Assembly (NCBI GenBank): GCA_009930355.1
Contig: RZYK01000035.1
Location: 1-13,398 of the forward strand
Direction: 5' to 3'
DNA: 13,398 nt
DNA from: Campylobacterota bacterium
GTDB lineage: Bacteria; Campylobacterota; Campylobacteria; Campylobacterales; Sulfurospirillaceae
Both the position numbers and the translations under genes were made by a program. Positions 6,798 to 13,398 of this stretch are shown piece after piece. Below the pieces are notes generated by a model. That model was not told where the DNA came from. It saw only the letters and a list, made by a program, of their open reading frames with translations, and made no database searches. Within the stretch, counting starts at the first letter, position 1; the number at the start of each line of letters is the position of its first letter.

Positions 6798-8267
6798 CTA
6801 TTGTTTTAGTATGCTTTTAACGCTCTGATCAAGCAAGAACGTAAAGGATTCAAATTGCCACACACCAAAGGTGACAATTAAAACAGCCAGTGCGATGAGC
6901 GGAAGATTTTCACTAAGCTTCATCTCACCATTATGAACGACAGTTCCTTCTACTTTACCAAAGGAAGCAAGAAAGAAATGTGAAAAATCTGCAATAAAAA
7001 TAATGGCTAAGGCAAGCGCAAAAATTCCCATTAAAATATACTTCCCATCAATAGCCGCCGCTTTGAAGATTAAAAATTCACTGACAAAAATAGCAAAGCC
7101 AGGAACACCAACCAGTGAACAAATGGCAATACCAAAAAGCACGGTTGTAATAGGCGCAATGCGTATCATGCCCCCCATTTTAGTCATATCTTTGGTTCCA
7201 TAAATTTTGGCAATATTACCTGTAGAACAAAAGGCTAAAGCTTTGGTAAATGAGTGCGCCGCACAGTGAAACAGTGCTGCAAAAATTCCAATGGGTCCAC
7301 CCACTCCCAGACCAAATGCGATAACACCCATGTGTGCTACGGAATGGTAGGCAAACATACGTTTGACATTGTGTTGGCGAATTAAGAAAAAGGCAGAGAC
7401 AAAGAGTGTTAAGGTCGCACTCACAATCATAACCGATTGAACAAAATCAAGTCCGACACCGTTTGCAACAACGGCATAGTAACGAATCAGTCCGAGTAAG
7501 GCACATTTTAGAAGGATTCCTGAGAGCAACGCTGAGGTAGGCGCTGGTCCTTCGGCATGAACATCGGGTAACCATGTATGCGTTGGCGCAAAACCTGCTT
7601 TGGTACCAAAGCCAATTAAAGCGAGGATAAAAATAAGCTTCAATGCCATTGTATCGAGCTGTTCAGCATTGGCAAGAAGGTTTGTGTAGAGCATAGCATC
7701 ACCCTCAATGTTACCATTGGCAGCAGCAAAGAGCAAAATAGTCGCATAAAGGGCAAAAGCAAGACCAATACTGCATAAAATGATGTATTTGTAGCCGCTT
7801 TCTGTGGATTTTTTATCATTTTTAACTGCGACAAGAAAGACAGATGCGAGTGTGGTTGCCTCGATAGCTGCCCACATAAAGGCGATATTGTTACATACAA
7901 CACTGAGACTCATTGTCCATGTAAAAATAAAACTCAGTGCAAAATAATTTTTGACTTGTCGTAAGGTGACGTGACCTTCTTCAAGTTCCCATTTCATATA
8001 CGTGGTCGCATAGACATTGACCAACAAACCTGTAATGGCAATAAGGGACAAAAAGATCGCACCCAGAGCATCTAGGAAAAAGAAGCGCTCAAAAGCAAAA
8101 AGCTCATTGCCATTCACAACTTTGGCGACTGCCATCAACAAAAGGGTTGAGACAGCAAAACTAAAGACAATGTGAAGGTTTTGTAAAACTTTAAAATGCA
8201 AAGGCATAAAAAACATGACAATGCCTAAAACAAAAGGCACGATGAGTATTAATACAAGAATATCCAT
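6798..8267 (-). CDS. hyfF: Antiporter-like membrane subunit HyfF
   Basis: A 489-residue multi-pass membrane protein of the Mrp/NuoL-M-N family. The residues used for ion transfer in this family are visible: Glu136 in MWAAIEATTL, Lys223 in GFGTKAGF with His230 just after it, and Lys254 in SGILLKCAL, plus a further Lys in the FHCAAHSFTKAL segment. It is one of two antiporter-like subunits here and is expected to contribute to proton or sodium translocation coupled to H2 evolution. It is somewhat shorter than E. coli HyfF (about 526 residues). AAGGGGAT lies five to six bases before the ATG and one base separates it from hyfE. It could be called a NuoN-like subunit, but gene order supports HyfF. 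Confidence 0.92.
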   Translation of the reverse strand: MDILVLILIVPFVLGIVMFFMPLHFKVLQNLHIVFSFAVSTLLLMAVAKVVNGNELFAFERFFFLDALGAIFLSLIAITGLLVNVYATTYMKWELEEGHVTLRQVKNYFALSFIFTWTMSLSVVCNNIAFMWAAIEATTLASVFLVAVKNDKKSTESGYKYIILCSIGLAFALYATILLFAAANGNIEGDAMLYTNLLANAEQLDTMALKLIFILALIGFGTKAGFAPTHTWLPDVHAEGPAPTSALLSGILLKCALLGLIRYYAVVANGVGLDFVQSVMIVSATLTLFVSAFFLIRQHNVKRMFAYHSVAHMGVIAFGLGVGGPIGIFAALFHCAAHSFTKALAFCSTGNIAKIYGTKDMTKMGGMIRIAPITTVLFGIAICSLVGVPGFAIFVSEFLIFKAAAIDGKYILMGIFALALAIIFIADFSHFFLASFGKVEGTVVHNGEMKLSENLPLIALAVLIVTFGVWQFESFTFLLDQSVKSILKQ

Positions 8268-8268
8268 T

Positions 8269-8922
8269 TTATCCCCTTAAATTAACCGCTTTGGACGTAT
8301 CAAGACTTCCATAGGTGGCGTAAAAGCGTTTCGCTAAAATTCCCATAATCAGCACTGCAAAAATGGCATCGGTTAAGATACCAACTTCAACCAGCTCATG
8401 GGCATTGTATGCCATGAGTGCAAGGCTTAGGTGAATACCATTTTCAAAGAGGCAGTAGGAGAGAATTTGTTTAATAAAAGAGTTTCTTAGAATAAATCCA
8501 AAAATACCCATCATAAAGATAAATGAAGCTGCAAAGAGTGGCAAGGTGTCTTGAAAAAGTGAAAAATTAATAAACACTTTGTAAAACATCATAGCCACAG
8601 CCAGTGAAAAGCTCAGCGCTACAACAGGCGATATAAAAAAGCCCCCTACAGGTTCATCTTCAACAACAAGCCCTAATTTTTTAACGAGCCTGAATAGAAA
8701 CAGTGGTACCACAACAACTTTCATGACAAAAGCGGTTGCTGACCAGATGAGTAATTCATGTGCACCATACTTTACATGTAAAAGCAAAAACACGATGACC
8801 AAAAGCAGTGTTTGCAAAGCATACGCTAGAATGCTATGACGGTACTGCCTCAAGCCAAAGACCGCAAAACTTGTTCCCATCATCAAAACTGTGATAATAT
8901 CAATTAAATTTAGATTTGCCAT
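8269..8922 (-). CDS. hyfE: NuoK/MrpC-like membrane subunit HyfE
   Basis: A 217-residue hydrophobic subunit with about six or seven membrane segments, matching the length of E. coli HyfE (216). It belongs to the part of the membrane arm between HyfC and the antiporter-like subunits. An upstream ATG at 8961 is in frame but overlaps the end of hyfC; the ATG at 8922 (MANLNLIDI) is preferred because GGGAA lies about eight bases before it and it begins two bases after the hyfC stop. The palindrome TTTACATGTAAA lies inside the gene at 8771-8782, encoding His-Val-Lys. In E. coli hyf a hyfD gene stands between hyfC and hyfE; here there is none. Confidence 0.9.
   Translation of the reverse strand: MANLNLIDIITVLMMGTSFAVFGLRQYRHSILAYALQTLLLVIVFLLLHVKYGAHELLIWSATAFVMKVVVVPLFLFRLVKKLGLVVEDEPVGGFFISPVVALSFSLAVAMMFYKVFINFSLFQDTLPLFAASFIFMMGIFGFILRNSFIKQILSYCLFENGIHLSLALMAYNAHELVEVGILTDAIFAVLIMGILAKRFYATYGSLDTSKAVNLRG
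8771..8782. repeat. TTTACATGTAAA palindrome, copy 4
   Basis: Exact 12-base palindrome inside hyfE, read there in a different frame (His-Val-Lys) from copies 1-3. Confidence 0.6.
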
Positions 8923-8924
8923 CG

Positions 8925-9848
8925 TTAAATTCCCATAATATAAAGTACTAATGCCGTACATGAAACAGCCAATGCATAAAGCATGGTACGTTTCATACCT
9001 TTATTCATTGTAAATCTCGGTCCAAAGTTATCAATAAATACACCCATAACATAAAGAAAACCTACTTCTGCTAAGAAAATAATGAGCGATAGAATTGGAT
9101 TCTCAACAATTCCCCATGGCACGAAGATGACAAGAAAAAATCCTAAAACCGCGAATTGTTTGAGTAAGATTGCTATATCTATTAGGGCAAAATCTTTACC
9201 ACAAAACTCACCTAAGACACCCTCTTGCAACTCTTGTTCTGCTTCTGCTAAGTCATAAGGTTTTCGTCCAGTCTCAACATACATCACCCATAAAAATGCC
9301 GTCGCCGCAATAGAAAAAGAGGGAATAGCATATCCATAATGTCCCTCCAATACGGAATGAACAATAAAAGGTAAATTGGTACTGCCAGCACCCATCATCA
9401 CCACAATGAGACAAATGACCGCTACTTCTTCGGTATAAAAACCCATAGTACCTTCTCTGCTCGCACTGACGCCTGAAAAAGGGTTGGCGGTATCAAAACC
9501 CGCCACAATAAAGGTAAATCGAAACAATGCACCTAAATAGAGTAACACAAAGATGTCAGAAAATTGTGACAAAGCAATAGCATTTGTGCCGTAGGTAATG
9601 GGTAAGGCACAAAACATGGCTGCTGCACTGATAAACAACACATAAGGAGCTATTTGATAGATATAGCTTGCACTGTGCGATTTGGTTCTGCCTCGTTTGA
9701 GTAATTTATAAATATCATAATAGGTTTGAAAAATACTCGGTCCCATACGGGATTGAAATTTGGCTCGAAGTTTCCTTGAAATACCATCAAAGAGAGGAGC
9801 GACCATTATTGCTGAGATAAGTTGTAATAATACGTAAAAGAAATCCAT
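8925..9848 (-). CDS. hyfC: NuoH/HycD-like membrane anchor subunit HyfC
   Basis: A 307-residue membrane protein of the NuoH family that docks the hydrophilic hydrogenase arm to the membrane arm. Family marks are FDGISRKLRAKFQSRMGPS near the N-terminus and the acidic loop AEAEQELQEGVLGEF, typical of HycD/HyfC/EchB proteins; eight or so hydrophobic segments follow. The frame is open back to a TTG at 9881, and there are ATGs at 9854 and 9848; the strong AAGGAG at 9863-9858 is nine bases from the ATG at 9848 and only three from the one at 9854, so 9848 (MDFFYVLL) is preferred. It starts 13 bases after the hyfB stop codon. Confidence 0.92.
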   Translation of the reverse strand: MDFFYVLLQLISAIMVAPLFDGISRKLRAKFQSRMGPSIFQTYYDIYKLLKRGRTKSHSASYIYQIAPYVLFISAAAMFCALPITYGTNAIALSQFSDIFVLLYLGALFRFTFIVAGFDTANPFSGVSASREGTMGFYTEEVAVICLIVVMMGAGSTNLPFIVHSVLEGHYGYAIPSFSIAATAFLWVMYVETGRKPYDLAEAEQELQEGVLGEFCGKDFALIDIAILLKQFAVLGFFLVIFVPWGIVENPILSLIIFLAEVGFLYVMGVFIDNFGPRFTMNKGMKRTMLYALAVSCTALVLYIMGI

Positions 9849-9857
9849 TTTCATCCT

Positions 9858-9863
9858 CTCCTT
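9858..9863 (-). promoter_or_regulatory. Ribosome binding site deciding the hyfC start
   Basis: AAGGAG on the minus strand overlaps the hyfB stop codon and is spaced nine bases from ATG 9848 but only three from ATG 9854, favouring the shorter HyfC. Confidence 0.7.
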
Positions 9864-11802
9864 ATAGGTAGTAATACCCAAACATCAGTATTAAACAAAG
9901 GTAAATCAAAATATAACCCGCATAAAGGTTGGTTCTACCATTTTGAAAAACACCGATTTTATCGGCAATCACCATAATAAAATCAATCACAGGTGCATAC
10001 AGTTTTTCCCAAAAAAGATCATGGGTTTTATGTGTGTAAACCGCCTTTGAAAAGTACCCGTCAATTTTCACTTCACTTTCGTATCGTAAAATAAAGCTTA
10101 ATGCTTTTTTGATGTCACCTGTAAAGGCATTGGAGCCAATTTGCATGTTTTTGTTGTAAAGAAAACCGCATGCCCATGGATCAGTAATACGAGCTTCTTT
10201 ATGATTCGCCTTTAAAAGATACAGGAGCACAAAAGGGATAATGGCGCATAAAAGCATTACCATGATAATGATTGGCATAGAGATTAAACCTTGGATACTT
10301 GTAGTGGTTTGGGGTATTAGTGTAAAAACGATGTTTGAAAGCATACCAATGACATCATTCATAAATACACCAATTCCTACACATAAACTTGCCAATAAAC
10401 TAAGTGGTAAGAGTCGAATAAAAGAGACTTCTTTCGCATTTTCTATTTTTTGGGTATCACGTGCAACCCCTAAAAAGATAGCCCCGTACACTTTTGAAAA
10501 TGCCATAATAGCCATTGCACCTGTAATAGAAAGGGCAATAATGGCAAGCGTAAAGAAGAAGCGTGAGACAACACCCTCATGAATGCCACCCATAACCATG
10601 GTTTTATAGACAACCCATTCACTGGCAAATCCATTGAGTGGAGGCAATGCACAAATAGCAATAACCGCAACAAAAAAGATAATAGAGGTTATCGGCATTT
10701 TTTTATGCAATCCACCCAGAAGATCCATATTGCGTGTTTGTGTGGCGGTGTAGACATTGCCACTGAGCATAAAGAGAAGTGATTTAAAAACGGCATGGTT
10801 TAAGATATGAAAGAACCCAGCGACAAAGCCTAGTAAAGCAATGGTAGGAGAGTTGGTTCCCAGTCCATAAAACGCGCCGCCCAATCCTAGGAAAATAATT
10901 CCTACGTTCTCACAGGAGCTATAGGCAATAGCAGCTTTGTAGTCGTTAGAAATGAGTGCGTAAATAATGCCAAAAATACAGCTCAGTGCACCCACAAACA
11001 GTAAGATATAACCAAATTGAACCAGTGAAGGCAACAGAAGTGAAAATTTAATAAAGGCAAAAAGAGCAACTTTAATCATAACGCCACTCATAAGTGCTGA
11101 AGCATTTGATGGGCATTGGCAATAAGCAAGCGGCAACCAAACATGAAACGGAAACATTCCCGCTTTTGAGCCAAGACCAATGAGCAGGAGGACAAACAGT
11201 GTTAAGCTCATGCCAAACCCAATCTCCATTTCAGCAAATTTACTAAACTCAAAGCTACCTGCAACGCTTGCCATAATTAAAAGAGCCACCATTAAACAAA
11301 AGGCTCCAATTTGAGCAATACCTAAGTAAATCATGACATTTTTTCCAGCATCCTTCCCATCATTAATCAAAATTAACAAGGCTGAGATAAGGGTCATAAC
11401 TTCCCATAAAAGCATAAAGGAAAACACATTGTCACTGGCAATGACCAAAAGCATGGAAAGAATAAATGCGTTAAAGAGTGACGCAAAAACGGCTAAGTTT
11501 GCTTTGTTTTCATAGAATTTTGCGTAGTCAAAACTAAAGAGTGAAACTGCAAAAGCGACAAGACTCACTAAAAAACTAAAAAACATGCCTAAGGAATCAA
11601 GTCGAAACAAAGGTGCACTAATAAAGCTTCCTGGTAATTTCCATAACAAAGTATCGTTTAGATTGGAAAAGAAAAAAATCGCTGCATAGAGCGAAATGAC
11701 GCTGGCTAAGCCAAATCCAACTTTTTGTGCAAGAAGAGGCTTTTTATACAGCAAAAGAGAAAGAAGTGAGGCTAACAAAAATAGCGTGTATATGGTTTGC
11801 AT
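9862..11802 (-). CDS. hyfB: Antiporter-like membrane subunit HyfB
   Basis: A 646-residue NuoL/HycC-type membrane protein, near the length of E. coli HyfB (672). The charged residues of the antiporter-like fold are present: Glu134 in LLWEVMTL, Lys213 in GLGSKAGMFPFHVWLP, Lys244 in SGVMIKVAL, and a later Lys in FHILNHAVFKSLLF. The C-terminal region carries the WACGF motif and a soluble stretch before a last membrane helix, as in HycC/HyfB. Its ATG shares one base with the hyfA stop (TAATG). It should be the largest ion-translocating subunit of the complex. Within the family it could be labelled HycC; the presence of HyfE and HyfF beside it supports the HyfB name. Confidence 0.94.
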   Translation of the reverse strand: MQTIYTLFLLASLLSLLLYKKPLLAQKVGFGLASVISLYAAIFFFSNLNDTLLWKLPGSFISAPLFRLDSLGMFFSFLVSLVAFAVSLFSFDYAKFYENKANLAVFASLFNAFILSMLLVIASDNVFSFMLLWEVMTLISALLILINDGKDAGKNVMIYLGIAQIGAFCLMVALLIMASVAGSFEFSKFAEMEIGFGMSLTLFVLLLIGLGSKAGMFPFHVWLPLAYCQCPSNASALMSGVMIKVALFAFIKFSLLLPSLVQFGYILLFVGALSCIFGIIYALISNDYKAAIAYSSCENVGIIFLGLGGAFYGLGTNSPTIALLGFVAGFFHILNHAVFKSLLFMLSGNVYTATQTRNMDLLGGLHKKMPITSIIFFVAVIAICALPPLNGFASEWVVYKTMVMGGIHEGVVSRFFFTLAIIALSITGAMAIMAFSKVYGAIFLGVARDTQKIENAKEVSFIRLLPLSLLASLCVGIGVFMNDVIGMLSNIVFTLIPQTTTSIQGLISMPIIIMVMLLCAIIPFVLLYLLKANHKEARITDPWACGFLYNKNMQIGSNAFTGDIKKALSFILRYESEVKIDGYFSKAVYTHKTHDLFWEKLYAPVIDFIMVIADKIGVFQNGRTNLYAGYILIYLCLILMFGYYYL

Positions 11803-12452
11803 TATGATTCCTCTTTAGTGGTTTGGGGTTCTTCAACGGGAGTAGGTACAGGTTCTTTAGGTTTTTTAAGAACAGGCTCAGGTATGTCTTTAAACTCTAC
11901 ATCTGGAACAATGGTCTTTAAAAAGGGTGCCAAGTCACCTTTGACTTTTTTGCCAAATTTACACTCTCCAGATACCGGGTCAACAAAGACCAGTGCACCC
12001 GTTGGACAAACACTCACACACGCAGGTCCACTTTCGATACCTGCACACATATCACATTTAATAGCAATACTTTTAAGACCACTGATACAGCCTGCTTCTA
12101 AATGGGTTTCTACTTCTTCTTGTATGGAAGGAGGAAACTCAGCATCAATGACAATCGCCCCATAAGGACAGGCAATGGTGCAGAGTTTACAGCCAATACA
12201 GATCTCTTCACAAAGCTCTACACAAGAGTTTGCGATACGAAGCGCACCCGTTGGACAGACATTGGCACAGGGGGCATCGTCGCATTGGCGACATTGGTTA
12301 GGCATTTTACCGCTCTCAAGCGAGAGCACATCCAACCTTTTTTTGGAGAGTTTTCCCCGTATGTAGGCATGTTTAACGCATGCTTTGACACAGGCATTAC
12401 AGGCAATACACATTTGTGGATTTGTAATCACGAATTGATGAACTTTTGACAT
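11802..12452 (-). CDS. hyfA: Four-cluster electron-input ferredoxin subunit HyfA
   Basis: A 216-residue HycB/HyfA-type polyferredoxin, likely the point where electrons enter from formate dehydrogenase or another donor. Sixteen cysteines make four [4Fe-4S] binding sets, e.g. 15/18/21/25, 54/57/62/66, 77/81/85/88/91/95 and 122/133/136/145/149, with the swapped arrangement usual for this family (seventeen Cys are listed here; one, probably 77 or 122, is outside a motif). Residues about 190-216 are a Pro-, Glu- and Lys-rich tail. AAAGGG lies seven bases before the ATG. It is the first gene of the operon and is followed by a 1-base overlap with hyfB. No formate dehydrogenase gene lies next to it in this window. 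Confidence 0.93.
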   Translation of the reverse strand: MSKVHQFVITNPQMCIACNACVKACVKHAYIRGKLSKKRLDVLSLESGKMPNQCRQCDDAPCANVCPTGALRIANSCVELCEEICIGCKLCTIACPYGAIVIDAEFPPSIQEEVETHLEAGCISGLKSIAIKCDMCAGIESGPACVSVCPTGALVFVDPVSGECKFGKKVKGDLAPFLKTIVPDVEFKDIPEPVLKKPKEPVPTPVEEPQTTKEES

Positions 12453-12645
12453 AGACTACCCTTTACGGTATGGTATAGCTTAATCGAACGAAATAGTGAA
12501 AAAAGCTTTCAAAAAAGAATAAACTTTTTTAGTAAGACAGTGAAATAATACACTAAATTTGTAGCGTGAAAATAGCGAGTCATTAAAAAATAATAAAGTA
12601 AGAAATTAGTTTATAAAATAAAGAAGTTTTTTAAAGTGTAAGACC
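12453..12645 (-). promoter_or_regulatory. Leader and presumed promoter region of the hyf operon
   Basis: This AT-rich non-coding stretch must hold the promoter of the ten-gene operon unless transcription enters from outside. A TATTAT -10 candidate on the minus strand lies at 12550-12545, giving a leader of about 85 bases. Possible operator elements are a direct repeat of TAGCG (12562-12566 and 12573-12577, 11 bases apart, one helical turn) and a perfect inverted repeat AAAAAAG-6-CTTTTTT (12511-12530). I see no sigma-54 type -24/-12 element (TGGC-N7-9-TTGC), unlike the FhlA/HyfR-controlled operons of E. coli. All promoter details are weak. Confidence 0.4.
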
Positions 12646-12679
12646 CTGAGGTTTCTAGCCATTAGGCTAGACGTCTCAG
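12646..12679 (-). terminator. Hairpin behind the chemotaxis gene
   Basis: CTGAG-4-CTAGCC (12646-12660) pairs with GGCTAG-4-CTCAG (12665-12679), giving a long stem with a symmetrical 4-base internal loop and the tetraloop ATTA. It begins 20 bases after the stop codon of the chemotaxis gene. No run of T follows on either strand, so it may end or stabilise the transcript rather than act as a textbook terminator. Confidence 0.5.
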
Positions 12680-12682
12680 AGC

Positions 12683-12694
12683 TTTACATGTAAA
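12683..12694. repeat. TTTACATGTAAA palindrome, copy 5
   Basis: Exact 12-base palindrome in non-coding DNA between the chemotaxis gene stop and its downstream hairpin. Confidence 0.6.
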
Positions 12695-12698
12695 AAGA

Positions 12699-13398
12699 TT
12701 ATGCTGTTTTAAATGTCGAAAGAGCGTTACTAAGGTTAGAAGAGAGTTTAGAGAGGTGTTCAGCTGCACTGGCAATCTCCTCAACGCTTCGTGCATTGGT
12801 GGAGGTAAGTTTATGAATGGCATCCACCCGTGCTAACATTGCTGTGGCTTCTTTACTACCATTTTTCGCGTCTTTAGCTGCATTTTGAGCAATAGTAGAT
12901 GTTTCATTCATACTAGAGACGGTTTGAAGCATAAGTCCTTGTGTTTTTTCTGCTCTGCTGCCTAGCGCTTGAATATGTTGGGCATTTTTCTTCATTAAAT
13001 CTGATGAGGTATTGACCGACTGGGTAATAACAGCAACAGTAGAGTTACTCTCCACCAGACTTTTTTGAGTGCGCTCAGCCAATTTTCGCACTTCATCGGC
13101 GACCACGGCAAAACCTCTTCCATGCTCTCCTGCACGGGCTGCTTCTATAGCGGCATTGAGGGCCAGGAGGTTGGTTTGTTCGGCAATATCGCTAATCACA
13201 GATAAGACTTGTTGCACTTGTGCAACCTCTTGATCAAGCTGTTCCAAACGTGCAGAGAGGTCGGTTTCATTGACAACAATGGTTTGAAGTTCAGAAGAAA
13301 CGGCTAAAACTTCTTGTGATGCGTTATTTAACTCATCAGAAACGGTTTGCATAATTTTGCCTGCATGCTGAGAATTTTCTTCACTGGCATGTAAAATC
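12699..13398 (-). CDS. Methyl-accepting chemotaxis protein, C-terminal part (runs off the window)
   Basis: The frame stays open to the right edge; the Met at 13352 is internal, because upstream codons (reading ...HASEENSQHAGKI) continue the coiled coil. About 232 residues are visible. They form the cytoplasmic signalling domain, with the highly conserved hairpin tip EQTNLLALNAAIEAARAGE followed by GRGFAVVADEVRKLAERT, which contacts CheA and CheW. The long heptad-patterned helices on either side are typical of the MCP coiled-coil bundle, and the protein ends soon after in LSNALSTFKTA without a CheR-tethering pentapeptide. Sensor and membrane parts lie outside the window, so the stimulus cannot be told. 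It is transcribed in the same direction as the hyf operon, upstream of it, but a 246-base gap with a hairpin separates them. Confidence 0.93.
   Translation of the reverse strand, partial: ILHASEENSQHAGKIMQTVSDELNNASQEVLAVSSELQTIVVNETDLSARLEQLDQEVAQVQQVLSVISDIAEQTNLLALNAAIEAARAGEHGRGFAVVADEVRKLAERTQKSLVESNSTVAVITQSVNTSSDLMKKNAQHIQALGSRAEKTQGLMLQTVSSMNETSTIAQNAAKDAKNGSKEATAMLARVDAIHKLTSTNARSVEEIASAAEHLSKLSSNLSNALSTFKTA

Noticed and set aside
8923..8961. Upstream ATG (8961) as the hyfE start
   Set aside because: It overlaps the hyfC end by 37 bases, while ATG 8922 has its own ribosome binding site and gives the family's usual length.
12102..12449. 115-codon open frame on the plus strand
   Set aside because: It is antisense to the cysteine-rich hyfA gene and is explained by that gene's codon use.
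5050..12452. Operon as respiratory complex I (nuo) genes
   Set aside because: HyfG keeps both NiFe ligand pairs (CGIC and DPCYSC) and a cleavable C-terminal tail, and the operon carries its own HycI protease; complex I NuoD lacks these.
2906..12452. Ech- or CO-dehydrogenase-linked (Coo) hydrogenase
   Set aside because: The fused NuoC-NuoD large subunit, the four-cluster HyfA, and the HyfE, HyfF and HycH/HyfJ genes fit the formate-hydrogenlyase group 4a, not the six-subunit Ech or Coo types.
12453..12698. Sigma-54 promoter for hyfA
   Set aside because: No GG/GC pair with the -24/-12 spacing was found on the minus strand of this region.

Overview
The window looks like chromosomal DNA of a Campylobacterota (epsilonproteobacterial) bacterium, most likely Sulfurospirillum or a close relative. 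This is inferred from the AT-rich composition, the gene order of the hydrogenase operon, and the autotransporter and chemotaxis genes beside it; no 16S or housekeeping marker is present to prove it.

Layout from left to right. (1) Positions 1-134 are a non-coding leader with a weak promoter candidate. (2) 135-2468 (+) encodes a classical (type Va) autotransporter with a repeated Asn-Ser-Gly-Thr-Ile passenger and a C-terminal beta-barrel, followed by a clear rho-independent terminator at 2483-2511. (3) 2533-2937 (+) is the 5' half of a lipoprotein gene that has lost its 3' half exactly where it meets the end of the hydrogenase operon. (4) 12452-2906 (-) is a ten-gene operon, hyfA-B-C-E-F-G-H-I, then a hycH/hyfJ-type maturation gene and the hycI protease gene. 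It encodes a membrane-bound, energy-converting group 4a [NiFe] hydrogenase of the formate hydrogenlyase type. The genes overlap by 1-4 bases or are separated by 1-13 bases. (5) 12453-12698 is a non-coding region holding the operon's leader and promoter and a hairpin behind the next gene. (6) 12699 to the right edge (-) is the C-terminal signalling half of a methyl-accepting chemotaxis protein.

How the operon should work: HyfA (four Fe-S clusters) receives electrons, probably from a formate dehydrogenase or ferredoxin encoded elsewhere. They pass through HyfH and HyfI to the NiFe site in HyfG, where protons are reduced to H2. HyfC anchors the hydrophilic arm, and HyfB, HyfE and HyfF form the membrane arm that may translocate protons or sodium. 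HycI trims the HyfG C-terminus after nickel insertion, and HycH/HyfJ is a maturation helper. Compared with E. coli Hyf the operon lacks hyfD, so it has two antiporter-like subunits instead of three. No formate dehydrogenase, formate channel or FhlA/HyfR activator gene lies in the window.

The main unexplained signal is a 12-base palindrome, TTTACATGTAAA, seen three times exactly and twice nearly, in coding and non-coding DNA and in different reading frames. I found no convincing wholly new system; the hydrogenase is a recognisable family with a distinctive gene set.
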